Shown piece by piece: positions 33,392 to 42,291 of a stretch of 64,000 nucleotides of DNA (the stretch's first letter is position 1; each line of letters starts with the position of its first letter). This DNA is from Mesodorylaimus sp. YZB2_4 (taxonomy: Eukaryota > Nematoda > Enoplea > Dorylaimida > Dorylaimidae), in the NCBI GenBank assembly GCA_030248295.1, contig JASANH010001034.1:186001-250000 (forward strand), given 5' to 3'. Below the pieces are notes generated by a model. That model saw nothing but the letters and a program-made list of their open reading frames with translations. It searched no databases and was not told where the DNA came from. A program made the translations under genes and the position numbers.

Positions 33392-33499
33392 GATGAAGTA
33401 AACGATGGATACGACCGACTGGAAATCGAATATATCGACAGGTGGACTTTACTAATTGATTCCATGTTTTTTCTGGGTTTTATACCAAAGTGACAATAG

Positions 33500-33670
33500 G
33501 CAGATGACCCGGCTCAATCAAACCATAGATGACCCGGCTCAATCAAAGAGCGGCGCAACAGAGAGAAGCGCAACTCGGGACTGGCGCAATTAGGACACGG
33601 CGCTAAACAAAACAGCACAAATCGGTCAGCGCAATTAGGAACGGCGCAATCGGGAACGGCGGAACTGGCC
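33500..33670. repeat. Degenerate tandem repeats upstream of the MULE gene
   Basis: ATGACCCGGCTCAATCAAA occurs twice in tandem (about 33504-33549), followed by several copies of GGCGCAAT with GGAAC variants. They sit about 110 bases beyond the MULE start and may belong to its promoter or element end. Confidence 0.5.
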
Positions 33671-35580
33671 TACACCCCCATACCCATACCCGGCTTTTTC
33701 GATAAATGAAAATAATTACAGAAAACCAGAGTTTTCAACGAAACTCATTCAATTTTCATTGATTTTTATTCACCAACCATTTCATTCATTTTTATTCACT
33801 TTTTATTCACTAACCATTCATTTCATTTTTAATCACTATCGGAAGAAAAAAGTCTTTAATGAAACAGTTATCTTACAATTAGCCAAATGCTTTGGCGCTG
33901 AAAGCCCGAATAATGTCTATTTTGAGTAATGTATTGGCTTTCTTGCTCCCTTGGAGATGGACGTCTCAATTTAAACCTGTTAGGGGGTTAAAAGCCTGAA
34001 GCTGACAACAACCTGGCAATCTAAAACCCTGCATGGAACTGCATTCATGTTGGAGAGGGTAACCAAGTTAAACTTGATGAGGAGTGCCTTTTCAAATGTT
34101 TAGCTCAAGGCATTATGGCTGACATATGACCCAAAGGTGACCCATGCGTGCAGTCTGCAAGGAATAAGTAGCTGCCCTATGACACCTAGATTCGTGACAC
34201 TGCTATCAAACGTGCTAGTGAAGCTTGTATGCAGAGGTCAACAACAACTACTGCAGATAAAACAAGTTTGTGTGCAGAAGGCAGTTTCACAATTCGATGA
34301 GACTTGTCTGATTGTGAGTCGCAGGACATGCACACAAGAAAGTCCTATCCTACATCAAAGCGACTCTGCTGTCCTACTGAGGGACCGCCGTACCTAAGAG
34401 TGAAAGTGACTTGGATCCTGCAAAGAGTCAAGGTTGCTGCACTGGTGCGTATCTGTCATGTATGAACAAGTATGGACCCTTTTCCCCTCGGCCCCCTCTT
34501 AGAAGCTCAGAAATACTCGTTTCAAAGTTTTCTACTAGGAGATGCTCTGCTGTATTTTTTTCTCCCAGATAAATTTCCACTTAAATCCATTAAATTTTTT
34601 TGTCGATGCTCTGATTGGAGCTTAGACAGATAAGCAAGAAGTCAGTCAGTCGTGTCGTGCCGTGACGCACCTCTAGGGGTCTTGACGTCCTCCACGGATG
34701 GCGCCATAGCGACTCAAAGCAGGCTCTTTTTTTGCAGTAAGCAACCATTTTCAAATATCAAAACGTATCTTTTTTTTAATCAATATCTTTGTTGTGAAAA
34801 TATTTGATTTATAACCTGTTTTCTTTGAGAATTTACACGCCCTTCACGTGCCGCGTGTATATTCCATAAGAAAATAGATCGTACTGTAGATATGGATATC
34901 CCTAAAGATATGGATGAGTATGATTTCGATATCCATATGTCAAATGATATCGATATCGATGATATAGATATGTGTATGGATATCAACAGTAGTCACAACT
35001 AGCCTCAAATTAGCAGACACCAGAACTGTTTCGCTAAAACAGCCACAAAATGCATAAGACTTAAAAATTTGCAGCGCTGTCATAAATATGAATAAAAAAA
35101 TTAAACAAGAACGAATACTCGCACCCATGCAGGACTCTGACGAGGAAAGAACACAGGGTGGCAGAATTCGTCACGTAACCCGTAAAATAGAACACGACTA
35201 ACTACGATGTGTACAGTATGTCGCACTCGCAGAGGAGCAGGGGCTAAGTGAACAAAGCGTGTTCGAATTGAGACTGATCCGTGCGTTTTCACCTGCCTGC
35301 AAGATGACGTTACACAGTGGCAGTTCACAATCAGATGTCCACTTGATGGATTGTTCTCGCAATGAGACAGTCGGCTCATGCAAAACACAGCGACATACCC
35401 CTCATTTTGTAGCATTTCTCACAAATTCTGTGGGCTCCCCTTTATAAGAATGGCTTTATCAGCAAGACTTCTCGTCAAAGTTCGATCTGCCTGGAGAAAA
35501 TTTTAAAGTTGGCGGGACTTTTGATCAAGGCAGTATTCTAAAAACTGTACTGCGCTGCGTTGTTTGACTCGTTTTTGAGA
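33671..35580. other. Intergenic sequence with simple repeats
   Basis: TTCATT/TTTATTCAC repeats at 33740-33840, and a GATATC/GATATGGATATC-rich tract at 34885-34985 that yields a spurious Ile/Ser-rich minus frame. No gene seen. Confidence 0.45.
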
Positions 35581-35584
35581 AGAG

Positions 35585-35590
35585 TATAAA
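35585..35590 (+). promoter_or_regulatory. TATA box upstream of arsenite methyltransferase
   Basis: TATAAA about 410 bases before the start codon. A pyrimidine-rich acceptor-like TTGCTGTTGCAG at 35907-35918 suggests a 5' UTR intron between the two. Confidence 0.4.
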
Positions 35591-35995
35591 GCGCGGTGAT
35601 GATAAAATTCTTGCATTTGCACCCAGGATGGTGTCTTCAGACCAGCATCACACGATCATCAACAACCGGCGTCGCACGTTCTTGCGCCGGCTTCGGCACT
35701 GTGTGCACACATGCGGCATGCAGCTCGTCCTCCCATCTTCCACTGCCTACTAAACTGGTGGCCTAGGAACGGATGATAAACGAGAAACTGTTGCTGAATA
35801 AACAGGGTATGATGGATAAGAAGGCTAGGCACCTCAACTTGCGCTTGGCGTACTGGTACCTACCTACTATACGGTGAGAGTTAGGTGTTTGGACTAACAC
35901 CCTCAGTTGCTGTTGCAGTGTCGGACCCGACTAGCGACTAACGGGAAGAATCTTTCAAGTTGTGTTTGGACTACATATTGTCTCCGCGAAAGGCC

Positions 35996-36820
35996 ATGGA
36001 AGAGGATAACAAGATCAAGCAAGCCGTTCGCGAGGTTTATGGTCGCGTGGCCGAAGAGACCGCCCAAGGTCGTTCATGCGGCAATACCCGCAGCTGTTGT
36101 GGTGCATCGGCTGAACCCGATTTGGAATACGCGTCCGAGTTGGGCTATTCGAAAGAAGAATGCCAGTCGGTCCCAGCCGAAGCTAATATGAGTTTGGGAT
36201 GTGGTAATCCAACGGCCTTGGCCAAATTGAAACAAGGCGAGGTTGTGTTGGATTTAGGAAGCGGTGGTGGCTTCGATTGCTTTCTGGCCGCCAAAAAGGT
36301 TGGTCCGGAAGGCAGGGTCATCGGCGTTGACATGACACCCTCTATGATCAGCAAAGCCAGATTAAATGCTGAGAAGGGCGGGTATGGGAACGTGGAGTTC
36401 AGATTGGGCGAAATCGAGTATTTACCTGTGCCCGATAAGCATGTGGATGTTATTATTTCCAACTGCGTCCTCAATTTGTCAACCAACAAACCGCAAGTAT
36501 TCAAGGAGATGTACAGAGTGCTGAAACCAGGAGGACGGCTAGCCGTTTCGGATATCGTGGCCAGTCGCCCTTTACCAGAATCGGTCAAGAAGGATCTGGC
36601 ACTGTATGCTGCATGCGTGGCTGGGGCAATGTCCGTGAACGAAGTGACCAAAATATTAGAAGAAACTGGTTTTACTCAGATTAAGATCGACTTAAAAGAG
36701 ACCAGTCGATCTTTTATTGAAAAGTGGCTGCCTGAAGCTAGCAGTGAAGTGGCCAGTGTGGATGTAGCATCGGCAAGTATTGAAGCAGTGAAGAAATGCT
36801 GCGCCGGGGCATGCGGGTGA
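35996..36820 (+). CDS. AS3MT: Arsenite methyltransferase, bacterial ArsM/AS3MT type, intronless
   Basis: 274 residues from MEEDNKIKQAVREVYG; an in-frame Met 12 codons earlier is less like the family. It transfers methyl groups from S-adenosylmethionine to trivalent arsenic in the cytosol. SAM-binding motifs are [25 protein letters not shown] and VLKPGGRLAVSDIV. The arsenic-binding cysteines of the family are present as Cys69 (LGCGNP), Cys157 (SNCVLNL) and Cys207 (YAACVAGA), with the last two 50 residues apart as in human and algal enzymes. Further Cys clusters are near residues 29-35 (RSCCG region) and at the tail (KKCCAGACG). No intron interrupts the frame, unlike most neighbours, and the compact length resembles bacterial ArsM; horizontal acquisition is an inference. 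A 168-codon antisense frame inside it is a shadow. Confidence 0.93.
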   Translation: MEEDNKIKQAVREVYGRVAEETAQGRSCGNTRSCCGASAEPDLEYASELGYSKEECQSVPAEANMSLGCGNPTALAKLKQGEVVLDLGSGGGFDCFLAAKKVGPEGRVIGVDMTPSMISKARLNAEKGGYGNVEFRLGEIEYLPVPDKHVDVIISNCVLNLSTNKPQVFKEMYRVLKPGGRLAVSDIVASRPLPESVKKDLALYAACVAGAMSVNEVTKILEETGFTQIKIDLKETSRSFIEKWLPEASSEVASVDVASASIEAVKKCCAGACG

Positions 36821-37868
36821 TAAGAGTGATCAGTCAACCCGGATGCTATCGAGGATTAAGGCGACTTGAAAATGATGGAAAATGATATCTGGATCATAGG
36901 TTTTGCCAACGTCATGGTATTTCAAGTAGTACTTACGAAAAACTCATACTGTATCTGATATAGTTGCAAGAAATTGTTGAAGTCAAGGGTGTGGATATCT
37001 GGTCAGCAGAATACAACCACGGACACACACACGCAGTGATAATCACAGTGTTGTAATTAGACGGTAAGCTGGAGTTGTGACGGCTCGCCGCAAGTCTTTT
37101 CGACCGACGCAGATGTTTTGACGCAGACTTTTTATCGCATGAGATTTGACGCAACGACGTTTCGATGCAGCTCAAACACGCAGCGCGCAAACATACGCAA
37201 ATATGCAGCGCAAAATTATAACTCCTGCTTTCACACTCACATCAGATGATCTGACAATGAGAGGAAGAGTTAGAAATATCACTCTGCCAAATGCTCTCAC
37301 TCTCACATGTGCGAGCATCAGATCCCAAAATATTTCCCATGGTTTTTAGGAATTTATAAGAAATATTAGCACTTCGCTAACTCGCTAATTTGTGTACTCA
37401 AAATGTGGGGTGCTCCTGTCACGGCTGTAGTATATCACATTATGTTCCCCTTTTGACCTCTCGCTCTGATCATTTTCTAATATATCGAAATGTACTCATT
37501 GGCAACTTCTGATTACGATTAGAATTTAAATTGCACAAAGTGATACATTAGGGTTATGCGGACTCAGCTATATTTAGAGTTTGACCTGTATAATCACCGT
37601 GTGTCTCACGACAGGAATACCATGGCGCGTTACGATTAGATGATTGTGCAACGGGCGGGATATCTTATCTCTCACTGATTGAGGGAAATGGTCTGCCTCA
37701 CCGAGGTCAAACTATTTCCTGACCTCCTGAAAGAAATATTTCTTACTCTTGAAATTTAGGATGACCATATACCTTGTGTGTAATGGCGGACAACTTCTAG
37801 TACGAGTGCAACTCCTCAGGCCAACTACCTGAGTCCTCCTAAACCCTTCCCTAGAACCAGTTTCCGAT
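36821..37868. other. Intergenic region, no gene seen
   Basis: Bases 37430-37530 share GCTCTGAT, ATTTTCTAAT and AAATG-ACTCATT-GGCAACTT blocks with 47520-47570, so a dispersed repeat is present. Confidence 0.4.
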
Positions 37869-38138
37869 GTGGCGGTATGGCAGTCGATATTTTCGATGTG
37901 GTCGGAGAAGGTTGGTCTAAAATGCGTTCTTAGCGCGCTTCGAAAATTGCCAACGTGGCAGTTGAGGAGAGAAAGAATTGTTCAACGTCGATTATATGAC
38001 TCTCAAAAGATCATTATCTCTGGGCTGATCAAGGAGCGGAAAGAAGCCGAAATTCAGACAATTTTAAATCGCTGGAGGCTCCCCATGCAAGATCAAAGAA
38101 AAAGCCTTAACGAAAAGCATGAAAGAATGCAAGAATAG
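37869..38138 (+). CDS. Hypothetical 89-residue open frame
   Basis: The frame has a protein-like composition rich in Lys, Arg, Glu and Gln, and its second half (LIKERKEAEIQTILNRW and KSLNEKHERMQE) could form an alpha-helix or short coiled coil. It may be an exon of the gene whose Ser-rich exon lies at 38728-39007. No family recognised; it could be chance. Confidence 0.3.
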   Translation: MAVWQSIFSMWSEKVGLKCVLSALRKLPTWQLRRERIVQRRLYDSQKIIISGLIKERKEAEIQTILNRWRLPMQDQRKSLNEKHERMQE

Positions 38139-38359
38139 TTACGGTTTCGATGCTGGTGGGTTTGCAGTTTTGTAACATAAAGGCGGTGACTATGTGGCTG
38201 CTCGGAATGGGCCGATCACCTGAGCTGGCCCTGCAAATACACCCTCCCATTTTCCTTCCTGGGTAAAGGCCACCACGCAAACTGAACTTCTCTGACTAAT
38301 AGGGGTAGACTATGCGGGCTGTAGGTTAGGGTGAACGACCAAGAAACGCGACCAGGGAG

Positions 38360-38510
38360 AAAAAGGTTGGTCCGGAAGGCAGGGTCATCGGCGTGGACAT
38401 GACACCCTCTATGATCAGCAAAGCCAGATTAAATGCTGAGAAGGGCGGGTATGGGAACGTGGAGTTCAGATTGGGCGAAATCGAGTATTTACCTGTGCCC
38501 GATAAGCATG
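38360..38510 (+). pseudogene. Duplicated internal fragment of arsenite methyltransferase
   Basis: 151 bp identical to 36293-36443 except one base (GTTGAC to GTGGAC). It encodes the stretch from [13 protein letters not shown] to LPVPDKH only, with neither start nor stop, and its flanks are unrelated to the parent gene. Identity of 150/151 implies a very recent event or an assembly artefact. Confidence 0.9.
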
Positions 38511-38727
38511 GGTTAGGATTAGGGTACGCTCGATCAGGATCCCAAGGATGCTCGTAACAACTGGAAGAAATGGTCTTGCAAGTTTTGGGTGAAGGAACAG
38601 CGGGGCAACAATCGTGAAGCAGGAATATTGAGGTGCAGGGAAGTGAACTTCTCTGTACGAATAGGGAGATCGGGTTGCATGGACAATATATCGATGGCCC
38701 ATGCATGCAGTGGTGTTGTTTTTACAG

Positions 38728-39007
38728 GCAGCTTACATTGTCGCGTGCATTGTCGCCAATGATGCTGTCTCAATCCTCAAAACTGATCTCCTCATCGCCA
38801 GTCCAGTCGTTAGCGCTTAGTCGATCGCCTACGTCTCGTCTCATTTGCTCCCCTGAGCTGAGATCAGCGAATAATAAGCCTGGCGCCTCGCTTCCGCTTA
38901 CCAATCGCCTTGACAACATCAATGATGGGAGAGCAAAGCAAGAAATTCAAATGATATTTGATTTAGCAAGCGGATGGGAAGAAATGAGTGATGAGTGTCA
39001 TGTCTGA
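38728..39007 (+). CDS. Possible terminal coding exon of an unrecognised protein
   Basis: Follows an acceptor-like GTTGTTTTTACAG and reads through a Ser-rich segment (SQSSKLISSSPVQSLALSRS) into a more ordered tail (RLDNINDGRAKQEIQMIFDL, then ASGWEEMSDECHV) and a stop. The Ser-rich part is typical of disordered regulatory regions. Upstream exons were not identified; 37869-38138 is a candidate. Confidence 0.4.
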
Positions 39008-39334
39008 ATTCAAAGTGTGTATTGTGAGTGTGACAAGCTAAAGCATAACAAAGAGTTTCATATAGACGACACGACTAAGGGCAAGTCAAAACCTAGCTGT
39101 GGTTGGTGCCGCTGAGTCAAGTGAACGTCCAGGCGCACGCGTTTGCTCTCTCGTACCGGCCATCAACCAGTTTTGCGTGCAAATGCTCACGAACAGCACC
39201 CGTGAATCGATGAATCGAACGCGGCAATATGAATCATGGACGCTTAGACATGCGTATCGCTTGCTGCTCGAAAATATTCGCCTGTAGCTAGGTGCGGGAG
39301 TGACGATCTTCGTGCTGTTCTACTGGACTCACAA

Positions 39335-39762
39335 GGGAACATCGCCAACCGTCGAATTTTGGAAAACCAAAAGTTGTAATACATATGGTCCCACTGTAGG
39401 TGCAAAAGAAAGCTCTGTGCGAAATATTAGAGGCGTCTGGTCAGCTATGGTCAGCGCGTAGAGTACAGTAAAATTTTCAAATTCTGCTGGATTTTTTGGG
39501 TACGAAAACACATGCCAATGCCCGAGTGTTGGAAGCTTCAATTCGACACTCGAACCCAAAAACCGAGTTTTAAAGAACTCTGCATGTTTTTCTCAACGCT
39601 CAGCTTCGTTAACACACAAAAATTCGGGACTTTAGACGCTGACCACTGCTGACCAGTTGGCCAGACGCCTCTAATATTTTGCACAGAGCTTTCTTTTGCA
39701 CATAGGAACATATTACAATTATTGGTTTTCCGAAATTCGACTTAACGGTTGGTGATGTTCCC
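39335..39762. mobile_element. MITE-like element with ~125-bp inverted ends
   Basis: The left arm (39335-39460) and the reverse complement of the right arm (39625-39762) share GGGAACATC-x-CCAACCG, GTGCAAAAGAAAGCTCTGTG and ATATTAGAGGCGTCTGG. The interior has no coding frame. A miniature inverted-repeat element or fold-back element fits; no clear target duplication was found. Confidence 0.65.
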
Positions 39763-40644
39763 ATTTCATGCTATATACATATAGGGGCCAATCGATTGGT
39801 GATAATATCCATGTTAGCATCACTGTGAGTGTGAGCTCGACACTGACTGCAAGGTGGTGGCAGATTGAAATTTATTGTTGGCTTGAAAATTCGACTGCTC
39901 GCCGAGGTGCTCCTCGCCGTCGCTGTCATCGTTTGAACCCCCAGAAGATCAAACACTTGATACGTAGCAAAATGCTCATAAATCGAGTAACAATTAGTGA
40001 GCGTGGGGATAACAACAGACAATTGACAACAAGGCAGGAGGATTACTGTAGGCACCTGATGTATTGGTTGATTTGTGTGCCAACCGCACCAGTAACAACT
40101 TCCTATTCGCTTGAGCGGCAAGATCAAACTTGACCTAAACAGTTGTCCCAAAAATAAAAAGGCGATAAAGCACCGCGACCTCGCTTGAATTTTTCCCCGT
40201 CTTTAGCCGATTTTAGGACAACTTTTCGTTTTCGCGCCGGCTCCTACGATACCCGTTTTATACGCATTTACTGTACAGTATATGCTACAACACGCGAAAA
40301 CTACTTGTCCTGAACAGAGTTGTCCTAAAAGTTGACCTAAATTAGTCGAGTTGACTTGTCCTGGCTTTTATGCAACGGGGCCCTGGCGTTCGGACTTACT
40401 CGCACGTATTCCATATAATCAACATAAAATCCCACTAGCACTTAGGATGCATATCTTGTGACCATCGCATTAACGTTTCCCCCATAGGATGTTCTGGGAT
40501 CGGAAAGAATCCCACATGGGCCTCTCGCTAAATGATGTGAGCCCTACGCCAGCCTACTTGCTTCCATTTCTCCATGTCAGGCGACCATCCCATGTGAAGA
40601 TCATATGGGGTGACATGATCCCATGTGGCATTTTGACCCCTTGT

Positions 40645-40710
40645 GATACCAACACGGGCCCAAGTTGGTATCAAATTGGGCGAGGAATCTGGCGCCCAGA
40701 TTCCTCGCCC
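40645..40710. repeat. Two consecutive perfect hairpins
   Basis: First: arms GATACCAAC/GTTGGTATC (40645-40653, 40664-40672) with a 10-base loop. Second: 15-bp perfect arms, GGGCGAGGAATCTGG and its complement (40678-40692, 40696-40710), with a 3-base loop. The preceding 100 bases carry further CCCATGTG/CACATGGG pairs. A structured RNA or repeat end is possible. Confidence 0.7.
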
Positions 40711-41624
40711 GGAATCTAGCCTATTTTATCAAACCTTGGCCAAAACTATCTACAGACTGAGATAAATTCGGTGAAGCTAAATAGGCTGGTCTCACGTGGA
40801 TTTGTTCAAGGATGATGTTCTTGCAGTTACAGGAACTTGTTCGTGATAATCAAAACTGCTAAACCAAAGGAATGTCGACTGATCATAAAGAAATACAAAT
40901 AAGCGGACATACTTTGGTCATCAGCAGCAGTGGGCATTAGCAGCAATATGATAATAAAATGGTAGTTTCCAACCTGAAAATCTTTATAAATTTCCGCTAG
41001 CAACCTCCCCCTCGGCCTTTCCGACCCGGCAAGTACAGTACTACTTCACCGAACTGGAAGTACGACACGACTCTAACCGAGAAAAGTGCAGACACTCCTT
41101 CATACTACCTGAGCTAGATCAAGTTACATGGGGCTGAAATATGACTATCTGCTTCTTCTTTACTTGACATGACTCCTTATCAGGGTAATCTGTGACTTTA
41201 GACTCACGATCAGAGCGGGTGCAGGTTATTAGATCACTACACACCTTGGAGCGCCATCAGACTCATTACATATTATCCAAATTTTATCATCTGCACCCTA
41301 CGACCATAAGATCATGTTTGCACCCGTGCGTTACTGGAAAGCTTTCGCGTCCGACTGTAAAAGCCAATATATAGCAAAATTGACATCTACCGTGTATATG
41401 CACTCATCGTTTGCGCAGCAGCCACTGATGAATCCGACGGTAATTTTTGAGGCCTTGGAGCCGCAGCTGATTTCCTGGATACCGCAAGTACTGTCCTCTT
41501 GAGCAGCTAGTCAGAGCCAGAGCCAGACGATGACTGGAGTTGCTTTCTCACTCAAGATTCGGATTGCGTTTGAGGCTATTGCCTGCCTGCACATAGACAA
41601 GTTACGTACATCTTTGTAGTAGGC

Positions 41625-41900
41625 GTATTTGGCCTGTGGAGAAGGTAGTGTATCTGGTTGCCTTAACTGGCCGCCTTATACACGGAGCAATATGTGGTTG
41701 CCTTGACTGGCCGCCGCATACAGCGTATCAGTTGCCTTCGTTGGCCGCTCGATACGCTCCTCCAGGCGAGGCTGAAACCCGTCGGGTTGATGTCTCGGGC
41801 ACCTACGACTAGGTGACCTGCCCAGAGGGTTTTCGAGTCCATCCGCTCCTCTTGGTATCCTCTCCAATGTAGGGTTAGTCCGCCTATTACATCTTGCATG
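41625..41900 (+). repeat. Repeat G, longest copy
   Basis: Contains GGCCTGTGGAGAAGG, two GGTTGCCTT-x-ACTGGCCGCC units, GCGTATCAGTTGCC and CAGGCGAGGCTGAAACCCGT. Shared with 60598-60815 and, inverted, 19145-19330. Likely a SINE or a 3' fragment of a retroelement. Confidence 0.6.
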
Positions 41901-42291
41901 TTTTGGTAACCCCGCATCACCTAAACTAGTTTTGTTCCAACCCCGAAATCCAAACAAGCCTAAAGCTTATCCCTTTCTGCGTCATTTCCGTACATTCTCA
42001 CTCCAGACATTTTACCATCCACCCACAAGACATGTGCGCACCTTGTGGCCAACATTAGGTGAACAACCACCCTCCTCTCAACGAAAACAGTTCGTGTTGA
42101 CGGATAAACACCCTTAGGCTTCTAAATTCAATTACAATGATGTCGGAGTGGGAATATTTGTCTGTCGCTCTATATAAGGGAATATGATCCCGTCAGAACT
42201 CACTAGTCTAATTCGCCTGCTGTTTTCAACGGGAAGGCACCCTGTGAAGTGCGACCCAGTGCAAACCCTTGAGTCCGTGATTCTGTGCTTC

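Larger units (their letters stand above)
39763..42291. other. Intergenic sequence with structured motifs and repeat G
   Basis: No gene found. It includes the hairpins at 40645-40710 and a full copy of repeat G (41625-41900) with an internal duplication of the GGTTGCCTT-x-ACTGGCCGCC unit. Frames at 39771-40151 on both strands lack family features. Confidence 0.4.

Noticed and set aside
31925-33700. Possible terminal inverted repeats around the MULE gene (CGGGTATG and CATACCCG words)
   Set aside because: Similarity is limited to short GC-rich words and does not form a convincing end pair.
34780-34986. Ile/Ser-rich minus frame
   Set aside because: Arises from the GATATC-rich simple repeat.
36145-36651. 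168-codon minus-strand frame across the arsenite methyltransferase gene
   Set aside because: It is antisense to a clearly conserved enzyme and has no family features of its own.
38511-38526. GGGTTAGGATTAGGG at the edge of the duplicated methyltransferase fragment, resembling telomere repeat
   Set aside because: Only two imperfect units; too short to claim a telomeric seed.
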